Assembly: GCA_949126835.1 (NCBI GenBank)
Contig: OX421503.1
Span: 3,615,001-3,679,000 of the forward strand
DNA length: 64,000 nt
From: Anisus vortex
Lineage: Eukaryota; Mollusca; Gastropoda; Planorbidae
Reading direction: 5' to 3'
Positions 20,108 to 31,531 of the stretch are shown here, in pieces (the first letter of the stretch is position 1; each line of letters starts with the position of its first letter). Under the pieces are notes generated by a model. The model was given only the letters and a program-made list of their open reading frames with translations, had not been told where the DNA came from and did no database searches. The position numbers and the translations under genes were made by a program.

Positions 20108-23100
20108 GTATGAAGTTATAATTTTCTGTCTAACTTTGATTCAGACTATCTATTTTTCTCATATCTGTCTACCTGTCTGGCTGTTTATCTATCTGTCGGT
20201 CTGTCTTACTGTCTATCAGTCTATCGGTCCATGTCTATCAGTCTATCTGCCTATCAGTCTATATGTCTATCAGTCTATCTGTCTATCTGTCTATGTGTCT
20301 ATATGTCTATATGTCTATCTGTCTATCTGACTAGCTCCGATCTGTCTATCTGTCCATCTGTATATGTATATCAGTCTGTCTGTCTGTCTGTCTATATGTC
20401 TATCTGTCTATCTGCCTATCTGTTTATCTGTCTATCTGCCTATCTGTTTATCTGTCTATCTGTCTATCCGTCTTTCCGTCTATCCGTCTATCCGTATGTC
20501 TATCCAACTGTCCGTCTGTCCGTCAGTCCCTCTGTCCGTCTGTCGTGTCTATATGTCTATCTAGATATGTGTAGTTGTGTGTGTAACGTTCAATTAAAAG
20601 TGTTCATTTTATCCAATCAAACATACATTATTTCATTTTCGTTTTCTTTTTAATCTTTAATGATATGCAATTTTCTAGTAACCTGTCGGTATGCTGATTC
20701 CATTCTTGCTAATGGCATCTGCTTCAGGTATAACTCAACTAAAGTCACATGGGCAGAAGGAAAAGTAAGTTGTTTCCCTTCCGTTTTTTTTTTTTAATTT
20801 AGTTCGTCTAAAATACAAAACAATTTAATAAAAATATTATTTGTGATTATTTGATTTTTATTATTTGTTTAGTGTGCCCTTTACGAACTTCTCATGATAT
20901 TGACATGCATGATAGTTTTACTAAGGTTTATACGGCTGGTTTATATCGGAAACATGCAAAACAACCAAAAAAAAATTGAGATTATAAAAAACAAAGCTAT
21001 TTATAAATTATAATATTTTTTTTTTAACCGCGGCAATTTTTAAAATGTTTTAGTTTTTTTTCATTAAGAAAATTAATTTAAATGGAACAGTTACATTTCA
21101 CTTGTACAATTTTCACAACCCATTATACCAACATGGAATCATTTCAAGTCGTGTCGTTAACCGAGTAAGTTGGGAATTCCATTAATGCCAAAATCTAAAT
21201 GGCATTTATATTTTCAGAGAAATTTAAGAACGTGTCTGGATATAAAAATGAATAAAGCGCTAAGATACTTCAAAATAACTTTTTAACGCAATAAAAACTT
21301 GTAATTTTTGTTTGTTTAAGCTTCACATAAAAAACAAGCTAAAAACTTAGACTAGTGTGTAACAAGATTTCAAAGAATGACTTGTACTACTTCAAATCTC
21401 TTTTATCATCTCAAAGTAAGCCACCGGCTTTAAGATACAAAGACTAAACCTAGACAAAATGACGATGCACACTGTGTCTTTAAAGTAAACAATGACAAGA
21501 GATGATATACATTCATTCTGTTGATTAACGTTTAGTTTTGTTTCCTTGTATGCCAAAACGGTATGTTAGGCTTTTAAACTTTAGTATCATAAGTTTTCAC
21601 ATTTTTATTTACAATTTACTTATGTGTCATATAGAAGTGTCACGTGTTATTTATTATCCATTTTGTACATGTTTCAGCTGGTAAAGTCAATAACAACTAT
21701 AATTATATTAAATATATGTTGTGTTGTTTGTTTTCTTTTTCCTTAATATCTAAAGGCTTTTTGTGCCAGTATGAACGGAGCTCTGGCTATGGTCACTTCT
21801 TCGGCACAGATAGCCACAGCGTTAAAGAACGTCAGTCTTTGTACGTATACAAAATACAATAGAATATATTGGTTTACTACAAGTTGCTAAATGAGCACTT
21901 GGTTGGAAAATACAAATGTTTTTAAAAAGAAATAATAAACATTAGAATAAATTTCCAAAGCACACAACTAAGATATGAAAACATGCAAAATAGTTACAAA
22001 TGGAAAACTATATAGTATCAAACAAAATGTATAAATTGCTTGTGAAAAATAATCCCGTCCTTGCAAGGTGCCTGTCTATGATTGATAAAATCCTCCAAGA
22101 TCATGCACACCCGCTTCATGATAGTTACATAATATCTAGTCGAAGTGGTTGGCTTCTTTATATAAGGTCAAGAACAGAGAGATTTAAGAACTCTTTTGTT
22201 CCACTGTCAGTGAGACTCTTTCAAAAGAATCACCTTTCAGACAGGAAATACAATGGCTCAATAGCTGACTCCTAAATAATAGGCCTACTTTTTTCTTGTA
22301 TGATAAATGGTATGATAGTGTGCGTGAATGTCTAATGTGTTTGAGTACAAATGGTTCTTTAATATTGTTTTAGCTATGCTGAAAGACGGAATTTTTGTAA
22401 TCAAGTCAATTTTCCATTCATTTGGATCAATAAAGCAGTCTTATATTATCTTATCTTATCATAAAATAAATTATCTCTTAATGAAGCTACGTATATTTTG
22501 AAAATAAGAATTAGCAATAAGTATGTCCTTGTTAAACTGGGTCGCCTCTCCCGACTAGACATTGATATAAGCTTATGCCCTCTTTGTGTAAAAGATAAAA
22601 GGTATGCTTACAAATATATACTTATTACATGCAAACATTTTTGAAGCCGACTGACAATAAATATAAAAAACATTATTATAACAAATCTAATGTAGAAATA
22701 ATGTCGGAACTACTAAATTCTATATATTTACAAGAACTTTTCAAAATAAGTAGATTCTATTAATGTAAAAATACTGGTGATTTCTTACAAAAATATTATA
22801 AATATTATTAATAAATAAATAATCTATTTTGTTGAGGTGCCGAATGATGATCGATTTCGTGTATTTGGATATAAGCCTTTTATAAATATCTATTTTTTTA
22901 CTCCGTTAATTTGTTAATTTTATCTTGAAGTTGAAGTGATGTTAGGTTAAGTTTTGATAAGAAAAAATGTAAGTTAGATCAAAAACAGTGTATTTCCTCC
23001 ATTGTATTTATTTATTATACTATAAAATGTTTAGAGACTGCATTGTTTTTTTTTTTGTAATTTTAACTAGTTCAGGAGTGGTATATTTACTTGAACCACA

Positions 23101-26100
23101 GAACATGTATTTTTCATTTGCTTATACATGTATTGTATATCATTTTGTTCAGAATTGAATAGTCTTTAAGATTTAATGGTCTATAAAGTGATATAGGCAT
23201 TGAGTTGAATTTTTTTAGTGAAAATATTTGACATAATTTAAAAAAAATAACAAAACGACACAAAAATGATAAATGAGAATAAAGAAAAAAATAAAGAATA
23301 ACAAGTGTGCATAAAATAAAGCAATTTTATTAAACTAGATACATTTCTACATAAAAGCTGTAAATGTGAATATATTCTGTAAATAAATAAATTATTTCCT
23401 TTTTTTTTTCTAAAAGGACCATAATTGTGAAATTTTTACTTCTCAGCAGGTGATTTGGTGAATTTCTACAGAAAACATTTAATTTTATATAGACTATATA
23501 AGTATTATATATCATTGAATTTAAAATTTATATAAACTTTCAAATATGATAGGTTTTAAAACAATATAATCAAAAAAAGAAAATTATTTACACTACATTT
23601 ATTACATAATTGCAAAAAAAAAAGGATTTTTTTTAAAAAACCCTTGAACTTAAATAAAGTACAAAAAAAAAACAAAGACACCAGTTAAAGGTTTGAAAGC
23701 CTTATTATACAATTATACTAGATTCATAGTTATAATTCAATAATAAAATATGCAATCTAATATAACATATAATAAATCTAATAAAACAAATAACTAAAAA
23801 AATCATTACGCAATCAAATGTTATTTTTTTTTAACCGTTGACTAGCACATACAAGTTTCTTCAAAGTTATCATCAAGGAAAAAAATATATTTAAAAAATA
23901 CACATACTATTGAAAATTAGAAAGAAAAACAATTGGCAAATTCTAATTCAATTCAAAGAAAAATTAAATGAAAAAAATATTATGCCAGCTTGTGATATTG
24001 AGATAAACAATTTCTCCCCTTTTGAAAACACAAGAACACATCACACACACTAAATTTAACATTTGTTCGTCTTACAATCTTATCATTGCTATAACAATGT
24101 CTACAGTTGCCACGTTTATCCGATATAATTGGATCCATTGAATGTTTAAAAAATATAATTTGTTTACTTGCAATGGGTACAGGGTAGGGTGCATGACAGA
24201 AAAATGTCCTAAAGCCCTAACTAGCTCTTCTAAAAAAAATTAGTTGGCCAAAATTAGAAGGTCTTATCAATTCTGGAATATCTGAATTTTTTTGTCTCCA
24301 GTCCTGAATAAGTATATATGCATTTATGTTTGCAATAACTAACAAGTGAAAAAATATAGTCTTCCAATATTTGTTAGTTTTTCTCAGAACATTGTATTTG
24401 TTTATCAGCTGGTCGCTTTTGTCAACCCCACCCATATATTTATTGTAATCACTAACTATTAGAGGTTTCTTTACTTGTAAATTTTGGAATGTACCATTTT
24501 CTTTAATTCGCCTGTTGGCTGTCGTAAAGCCATTTGAATCGTGAAAGGTTGACATTAACGAAATGGTTTTATTGTCCCGCCATTGAACCGTTAAAATGTG
24601 CTCTTCCCTAATCCATCTAACATCGCCCCTTTGAGATTTTTTTTCAAAATCCTTAACGTTTTTTAAAATTGATGGAAATCCCTTTCTATTTCTTAAAATA
24701 TTCCCACAAGCCCCAATACCTTGTTCCCATAGATCTTTTAGCAATTGTTCACTGGTATAAAAATTATCAAAGAATAACTTATAACCCTGCCTAACTAAAG
24801 ATTTCACTAACTTCATCACCACCCCATAAGCTAACCCATATGGCCCATTATCCTGTTTTCTTAAATATACATCAAAATCATAGGTTTAACCTGTAAGACT
24901 GTCTGTCAAAACCCACAATTTCATTCCGCACTTTGTGGGTTAGTCCCTAATATACTGCCTGAAAGCATAACGGCCTTTATTTTTTACCATCCTTTCATCA
25001 ATGGAAATATTTTCACCAGGTTGAAATATTTTTTTACATTTGCACTGAATGTATGTAAGAAGGGTCCTGGCCTTACATAGTTTATCCGTAGGATCCTCAG
25101 TCTCCAAGTTCGAGACCTTTAGAAAGCACATAATAGACTTGAACCTGTCGCGTGACATGAATGCCCTAGCCCATAGTCCATTGTACAAGGATTTCGTACA
25201 CCAGAATCGATCAATGCTGGGAGCTTTCACTATACCAGCGTACATGACAAGTCCACAAAACCTGTAGAGTTCGTCAGATGTAAAGTCATACCAGCCTTTG
25301 AACATGCTGGGTTTCTCAGGTCCATGTTCCAAGGCATAGGCATTGGTATATTCACAAATGCGAGTCACAATATCCAGTGTGAAGTACAGTTTGAACAAAT
25401 CTATTGCCTGTAGAAATTGTCTCACATCGTCCCTGGTCCGTACTTCATTTAGCTGTATCCCAGGCACCTTCTCTGGCAGGAATGGTGGTGGAGGCTTTGG
25501 AAGGGAGTCGACTTTGACATCATAGACATGGGTGCTGTGGGATAATGACATTAAGAAAAACGAAATAGATAGGCCTAGTCTAGGTCTAAAACAATGCAGG
25601 CATTTAAAAATTAGTTTTAAATTTTATACACTAAAATCATTTTGAAATATTTTTAAACAAGTGCAAAGAAAAACGTGCATATCGGACAATTATTAGTGTT
25701 TACATAAATCAGCTAGTTATGGCTCAATCAGCTGATCCGATAAAATGTAAACATAGGCTTAGGCCTATTGCATAATAACTGATAAATTGATTATTTACGA
25801 AAGTCATGATAACTAATTACAAAAACACATTGAATTATGTTGATTTCAAAGTTGTTACCAACAAGTTTTGAATCGTAGGCCAAGCAAAACTGACAAAAGT
25901 ATGCAATGAATTTTTTTTTTTTTACGACGTACTAACGTGGTACTTACATGTTGGTCTTAGATGTATTCAAAGTAGAAGTAGATGGTGAATTTTCGTCATC
26001 AGCATTATCCATACTTCATCGTCAGATGAATCTATTTCATTTTCAGGCTGATAATCTGAATCAGAGTCCATTCTTTTACACTATCGAAGCGAGCGTGACG

Positions 26101-29100
26101 TTCACAAAAGAGATAATGGCGTCATGGCGTCCTTCTGCCGGTCCCCACAAACGCATTTTTTTTTTGCGAGATTTTTTACATAAACAACTATTATTTTAAC
26201 TTTTTACATAAGAAATAGTAAATATATCATTTATTTTTATAAATATAACGTTTTAATTTTAAAAGTTTTAAAAAATAATATATTTGTATAAGGTCAAATT
26301 TATGGTCTAACAAGAAAACCTTAAAAAAGAAGTTTTTATTATACTCCCTTTATTTGCAAACTAAGTTTACCATCATGTAATTAAATAATTGATTGACTAC
26401 TGCAAATGAAACGTTCAGAAAAATATCTGTTTCGCAAATCTCAAAAATATCTCCTTACTCCGTATGAATTGTTTTAAAATTAATCTTAGCGCATAATTTT
26501 TTTTTTATAGCTTTGCGCCGAAAAACTATAAAAAGTTGCACAGGCATTTTTAAAGTGAAACAAACATTTTTCTTATACTTTCCTTTAAAAAAATGAATAT
26601 TGTCATAAGTGTAGTATTAATTACGTTGTTTTAACTGAAAATTTGATAGAATGTATTGTTAGTCGCCACAAGTCTGCTGTCCAAATTTCAGCTCGATTGG
26701 ACCACGGAAAGTGGTCGAAACATCGAAGCCAATTCTTGCAAGATGATTGCAACCATTCATACAGACAGACAGAAATTGCAACTTAAAATAAAGGAAGTAA
26801 CAAGAAAACCATAAAAACGAAGTTTTTATTATACTCCCTTTATTTGCAAACTAAGTTTACCATCATGTAATTAAATAATCTAGTTAAATCTAGTTAAGTT
26901 TTTGACTATTGTGTCATTCGGGCATGTAATGGGTTGCCTGAACGAACCAGAAAACTAAAAACGTATCATTTCATCAAAGCCTAATTATATTGCAATACAC
27001 AGAAAATCGTACGGCGCAATAAGTTTTGTTAGTAAAGAATGTTCTTATATAATCTTATATATTACAGACGCTCCTTTTATAAAGAACATTATGGAATCCT
27101 ATGCTTATCCGGGGTCCGAGTCTTGTCTGGCATTTACATTAATATTTAAAAAAAAAATGTTAATTACTGGTTTCACTGTGTTCAGGAATCGCATTACATG
27201 CAATGATGCAACTCTGGACGAAATAGTATTTATTGGCATTTGTTCTCGAAAAATACACAATAAAAGTGTTTCTGTTTTTATGTTTATCTGAGCATTGCCA
27301 CAGGTTGTTATTGTATTTTAGTTAATTATTTAATGTTGTTGTACATATTTAGATAGCCACGTATGGATTGGCGCTAATGACATCGATGTGAAAGGGACGT
27401 TCATTTGGGACCACGATAAATCACTCGTGAACACTTCGCAGACTGGACTGTGGGATTTCAAACATGAAAGCGCTGTTTCGGCTTCGTATGACTGCGGTAA
27501 GATTTACAAGGCATCAACAACATCCTTTGAAGTATATGCCACATATTGCATCTATGTGTTCGGAACGCTATGCATGGAGATGCGTAAGTATACTTATCAA
27601 TCTGTTGATAATTTAAACGTACACTGTATAATACATTGTTAAATGATAACAATGGAGTTGTCTTTAGAGACTATATATATACTTTTGTATATAATTTTTA
27701 CTCTGTATTAATTTTTCGAATCAACCAAATGTAATATATGTTACAATAGCTAAATACTCGACATAATTAATATTCTAACAAAACAAAAACGACAGAAAAA
27801 AAAGTGTCTTCGTTGAGAAGTGTTGAGAACATATATATGAGTCCAATCAAAGACTTGAAAAAGATTACTCTATTTTTAGAACTATAGTGTAGTTTTTCCG
27901 TACGCAGCCTATAGTGTTGTGCTAAATGACTCCTAAACGAACGTAAAGACTTCCGGTGTATACAAATTATGATTTTAACCTATTTTTTCATTGAGAAAAT
28001 CATAATGAATTACTAAACCGGAAGTCTAGAGTACAGGGTGCGATCGGAAATTCCCAAACAGAGTGTTTTAATTAATCAAATAGCAGAAATATAAAAGCAA
28101 GCGGTCCATCTTATTATAGTCTTTGGTCCAACAGAGTAGTCTGGCAATATACATAAAGAACAAATATTTGTACATATAAATTAGCAGAGATAATTTTTCT
28201 CTTCAATAATCGCCGATCATTAAAATAGAAGTCTTTGTTCCTTTAATAAACGGTTTTCTAATTTCTTTCATTGCGTAATCCATATTTTACATTTTGCATT
28301 TTTAACCTAGTGTACGTTCTGGGAAGTTCCGCTTTTTTTTTCCATGGCGAAGTGTCCCGTTGTTGTTTAAATCTGATGTGTACATGTAACTTTTTTTTTT
28401 GGTGTGGTATTTGCTAGCGTATAATCCCAAACCTCATCGTTAATCTTGATCCTGGACAGGAATGTCATTGGCCCAATACGACAGCTTGGTTTAATAAATA
28501 AAGATGTACTCAGTTGCAAGAAAAACGGAAGAACCCCAATCATTTAATTATTTCTTTTCATAAAATGACCAAAATTATATTACGACTAAAAATTTCAATA
28601 GACAATTAGATTGGCATTTGCAAAGAGGCAGTGGATTTGTCTGTCGTAGCGAGAGTCGCAGGTTTGAATTAGGGAGAATGCAATAACTTTTCCCAAGATC
28701 TATATAATTTCCCAGAGTTTATAGCTTAGTAGTATTTGGTATCTGACATTAAGGAAATGAGCAGGGGGGCATTTTAATAGTACGTTGAACGATACGTTAA
28801 ACAAAACACGGACTATCTTTTATAGGACTTTCCGTTGTGTACCTCTAATCGTAAACTGTAATAGTGTTATGTGTGTCTAGTAAAACTGTATTTAAAATCG
28901 TCTGTAAATTAACATACTTTTTAAACTTTGTAATTTTCAGCTTTACAGACCACTAATTCAACCGCTACATCGACAACTACAAGCTCGACATTTACGCCAA
29001 CTACTACACCTACAAATACTACTTCAAATACTACTACAACTATATTAACAACCACTAAAACAACCACTACAACAGCACCTGCAACAACCACAACAACCAC

Positions 29101-29152
29101 AATTACAACCACCACTACAACCACTACAACTACTAATCCTACAACTATTTAA
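20032..29152 (+). CDS. Lectin 2: secreted C-type lectin-like protein with mucin-like tail (5 exons, spliced)
   Basis: The spliced coding length is 690 nt, 229 aa plus stop. Exon 1 is the signal peptide (MAPSSMCVCLVVVLAQIVFL, cleavage expected near AQG/QT). Exons 2-4 form one complete CTLD: Cys in VTCRYADS and GICFRYNS, FCASMNGALAMVTS, then WIGANDIDVKGTFIWDHDKS, a variable loop, YDCG and LCMEM. Exon 5 is a Thr-rich tail ending NPTTI. Junction phases (1, 0, 1, 1) are consistent and match lectin 3. The calcium-binding EPN/QPD motif is absent, so classical sugar binding is uncertain. Intron 3 (about 5.5 kb) holds a LINE, a broken piggyBac and a repeat. The product is likely a secreted recognition protein; expression is not shown by sequence. 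Confidence 0.75.
20140..20570 (+). repeat. CTAT/CTGT microsatellite in lectin 2 intron 1
   Basis: Degenerate (CTGT/CTAT)n tract of about 430 bp. Only a ~40-bp trace is present in lectin 3 intron 1 (38862-38895), so it expanded in this copy. The overlapping Ser/Leu/Tyr/Cys-rich ORFs are artefacts of the repeat. Confidence 0.85.
20679..20764 (+). CDS. Lectin 2 exon 2: CTLD start
   Basis: 86 nt between the TTTTCTAG acceptor and a GTAAGT donor. It encodes VTCRYADSILANGICFRYNS and onward to the WAEGK motif, with the first two CTLD cysteines. Confidence 0.78.
21756..21840 (+). CDS. Lectin 2 exon 3: CTLD helix 2 region
   Basis: 85 nt encoding AFCASMNGALAMVTSSAQIA and onward to ALKNVSL. The donor GTACGT was chosen because it alone gives the phase (1) required by the next exon; lectin 3 keeps the same GTACGT, whereas the alternative CAG|GT of lectin 3 is lost here. 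Confidence 0.72.
22064..22460 (+). pseudogene. 5'-truncated LINE insertion in lectin 2 intron 3
   Basis: About 400 bp absent from lectin 3 at the matching point (near 56610). It encodes the LINE C-terminal end: MIDKILQDHAHPLHDSYI, then RTERFKNSFVPLSVRLF. A 3' UTR follows with GGATCAATAAAG and a TCTTA tail repeat. It has no catalytic domain. Confidence 0.7.
22470..22760 (+). pseudogene. Old LINE C-terminal remnant in lectin 2 intron 3
   Basis: A broken frame with ILKIRISNKYVLVKLGRLSR and LCPLCVKDKRYAYKYILITC resembles the Cys-containing end of LINE ORF2 proteins. It is also present in lectin 3 (about 56620-56890), so it predates the duplication. The similarity is weak. Confidence 0.35.
22761..23979. 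other. Lectin 2 intron 3, AT-rich, no gene
   Basis: The first part aligns with lectin 3 intron sequence (57000-57200). From about 23060 the sequence is unique to unit 2 and runs up to the piggyBac gene. No TIR/TTAA pair could be fixed for that element; TTAACCG near 23833 is one candidate left edge. Confidence 0.45.
23980..26071 (-). pseudogene. piggyBac-type transposase, broken, with one intron
   Basis: Minus-strand DDE transposase of the piggyBac family. It starts MDSDSDYQPENEIDSSDDE (acidic N-terminus), has a probable intron (GTAAGT donor near 25947, TATCCCACAG acceptor near 25536), then RFWCTKSLYNGLWARAF, ISIDERMV, KLWVLTDS, FFDNFYTSEQLL, YMGGVDKSDQL and a C-terminal cysteine-rich finger starting CRHC. 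Defects: a one-base deletion in exon 1, in-frame stops at 24940-24942 and 24886-24888, and another at 24217-24219 before the Cys-rich domain. It is inactive. It lies in lectin 2 intron 3, opposite strand, and is absent from lectin 3. Confidence 0.82.
26307..26880 (+). repeat. Dispersed ~490-bp repeat with a second partial copy in tandem
   Basis: A full copy similar to 1722-2215, followed directly at about 26797 by the first ~85 bp of another copy. The period is about 490 bp. It is absent from the matching intron of lectin 3. Confidence 0.6.
27068..27291 (+). other. Exon-like open segment in lectin 2 intron 3
   Basis: Follows an ATTACAG acceptor. In the phase left by exon 3 it reads APFIKNIMESYAYPGSES and onward to a TGA after VFMFI. 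The counterpart at 57470-57696 has the same acceptor, phase, frame and stop position, with a length difference that keeps the frame. It may be an alternative 3'-terminal exon, or an old decayed exon. Confidence 0.35.
27353..27583 (+). CDS. Lectin 2 exon 4: CTLD C-terminal half
   Basis: 231 nt: SHVWIGANDIDVKGTFIWDH, a variable loop with SAVSASYDCG, and LCMEM before the GTAAGT donor. It joins exon 3 in phase 1. Confidence 0.8.
27584..28940 (+). other. Lectin 2 intron 4
   Basis: Aligned throughout with the lectin 1 and lectin 3 introns; no insertion or gene recognised. Confidence 0.6.
28941..29152 (+). CDS. Lectin 2 exon 5: Thr-rich tail and stop
   Basis: Begins PLQTTNSTATSTTTSS, is dominated by Thr, and ends NPTTI then TAA. 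It is a mucin-like, probably O-glycosylated segment. Val-rich antisense ORFs here are shadows. Confidence 0.7.
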
Positions 29153-29427
29153 TAACCACTACAACTACACCAACAATCACTACAACTACTAATACAACAA
29201 GTACAACTACTACTACATCCGCAGCAATTAAACCGACCACAACTTCAACCACACAGATAACCACTGTAACTACACCAATTAAGACGACTACAGTTTTAAC
29301 GACTTCTACAACATCAACTACCACAGTAACACAGGAAACCACAACGAACTGTTCAGCCTCCACGAATACGACGCCATCTACTTCCACAGACTCAATCCGC
29401 AGTAAACGCAGCCCTCTAGACAGTTAA
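29137..29427 (+). other. Second Thr-rich open frame after the lectin 2 stop
   Basis: 97 codons with no ATG, one base out of frame with exon 5. Thr/Ser-rich, ending DSIRSKRSPLDS. It corresponds to 2798-3040 and 59492-59890. A further frameshift separates it from the later TKTYLFGILSLKFIA segment ending near 29516. Confidence 0.35.
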
Positions 29428-29698
29428 ATCTTCAGCATCCATCGAGACCACGACACCAGAAAGCACCACCAACACCAAGACATATTTATTTGGGATTTTG
29501 TCATTGAAATTTATCGCTTAGATTTGATGTTTTAAGATTACACTCTTGAAATTATTTAATTAAACAGACACTGAGAGTATGATGTTTTGTATACAAATTT
29601 GAAAAACAAATTTAATGGGAAATGTTAGGGTTCAAAAGAACTGATAATACTCTCGCACCTTAAAGTAAAGTAGAAACTAAAGTAATGACGTAAGACAC

Positions 29699-29704
29699 AA
29701 TAAA
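29699..29704 (+). terminator. Candidate polyadenylation signal of lectin 2
   Basis: AATAAA in a conserved block (GACACAATAAAGTATGACGC) about 550 nt after the stop. The same block is at 60016 in lectin 3. It is only a candidate, because AATAAA is frequent in AT-rich DNA. Confidence 0.35.
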
Positions 29705-31523
29705 GTATGACGCGTTAGTTAGGGAGACTTTTGGAAGATATTGAACATTTTTAGACGACCCTAGACTGTATGAGCGTTGGTATTTGTTATACTAGGCTCT
29801 AGAATGTAGATTATAGGTGTATGTTGTTTGGTTGAGTTATTTCATCTTTGATTAAACCAATTAATCTTAGACTATCCTCGGAGTATTAATATATTTAATT
29901 ACCGTGAGATTGAGCTTATGCTTGACGGCTACAGTCGCAATACAATAAACTATAAACTAACAGTGGGGCATTGAAACGTGATGGCTTAAACACACTTTAA
30001 ACTATAAATACTAGAAAATATTACATGTACGTAACAATAAAATACATGTTTTGAATACAAGCTAAATTATCCGGCGTTGTCCGGGGGAAAATACAACAAG
30101 CCTGTATAAGCTACATATACATATAAAATGTTATAAACTTAAATTAATAGAAAGCTTTAGATCTAAATATTGTATGGCGGGTTGAGTCTTTAGATCCAAT
30201 CTGGACAATTAATTACCATCTATACTTTATAAGGTGGGATTAGATTTGCACCTGAGCCTCATGTGTGTCGTGCCTTCTGTATGATTAAGTAAAATGACTG
30301 TATTATGTGACGCTGTGTTGCAAGCAGGCATGTATGTGTATTATTCCCTTCTTATAAGAGTGGTCTATATAAGTATATAAGAGATAAATTATTCTCTTTC
30401 TATCCTTTGTTGGCTACGTTTTGTCTTAAGTGATGAGCCGGAGTAATGTGCTAGAGATAAACGTATTGATGATCAAAGTTATATTTAATGTGTGTTGAAT
30501 TCCATGGCTCGTACGGTGTTATTTCTTTTTGTAAATGTTTTAACTATGCTTGATACATACACTACACGACAACTATTATACAAGTCACTTGAAAAACGGA
30601 GTGAAAACGCTAAATTCTTAAGTTCATTAACATGAAGACTGAGTATAACATTGCATAAATATCAGACCTAATTCCACATAGTCCAAAAACATTAACATCG
30701 AATATATGTAATGGACTTAGGGTCTCGGACCCATACAGGGGCCAGAATGGCCAGGTGGGCACATTTCTTTCCGTCCGACCATCTACTAAATGATCTTTTA
30801 CACAGACAACACTGAAGTTAGATTACAACTATGAAAGAGGAGGGGGATGATAAGATTGACACCAGGATCACGTGTTCGATTGGTAGACATGTCTGCTCAC
30901 TTCAGCAATTGATTGACATGTTTGGGGAAGGGGTAAGTAGTTAGTGGTAAGAGTGTAAGTGCAGGGGGGCGTTTCTGGCCGGAGTTAGCTTTCGACACGG
31001 TCGACTTATTACGCTACAGAGCAAATTTGACCAGGGGAACAAACCCTTAGATGAATATTTCTGTAAGCATGTTATTTCTCGTTGGTCGAGGAAGTGAGGA
31101 GGGACGGAAAGGGGTGTGAAGCTCAAGCATGATTGCGTCACGCATGACCTTGGCGTGTTTCTAACCTGTGCGGTGGTACTGGAGGAAGGTAAAGCACACA
31201 AGTGCTACAGTATTTAGAATGGTATGCATAAATGTAAACATAATAATAGCAATGACAATAGCAACTATATAGTAATAAGTAATATCAATAGGCATGAAAA
31301 TGACATGTGCCTTTATTCATGGAAATGATTCAAATTCAAGTACTAAATAAATGTTAAATATATTAGAGCGAAAAGAAAAGATACATGCTTACTCCAATCA
31401 GACATTCAAGAGAGGCATATAATGTCAATAAGGCGTACGTACCAGACAGCTACGATTATATTATCTTATAAGAACAGATTATATTTCAAACCGTCCTAGA
31501 TTTCGTGTGGTGTTAATCGTGTT
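29705..31523. other. 3' flank of lectin 2, no gene recognised
   Basis: Aligned with 60022-63410 of unit 3 apart from the 1.9-kb Ginger-like insertion there. The small ORF 30941-31201 is not conserved as coding. Confidence 0.55.
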
Positions 31524-31531
31524 ATCTTGTT

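Noticed and set aside
20049..20653. Three overlapping ORFs rich in Ser, Leu, Tyr and Cys
   Set aside because: They are translations of the CTGT/CTAT microsatellite and are lost in the paralogous intron.
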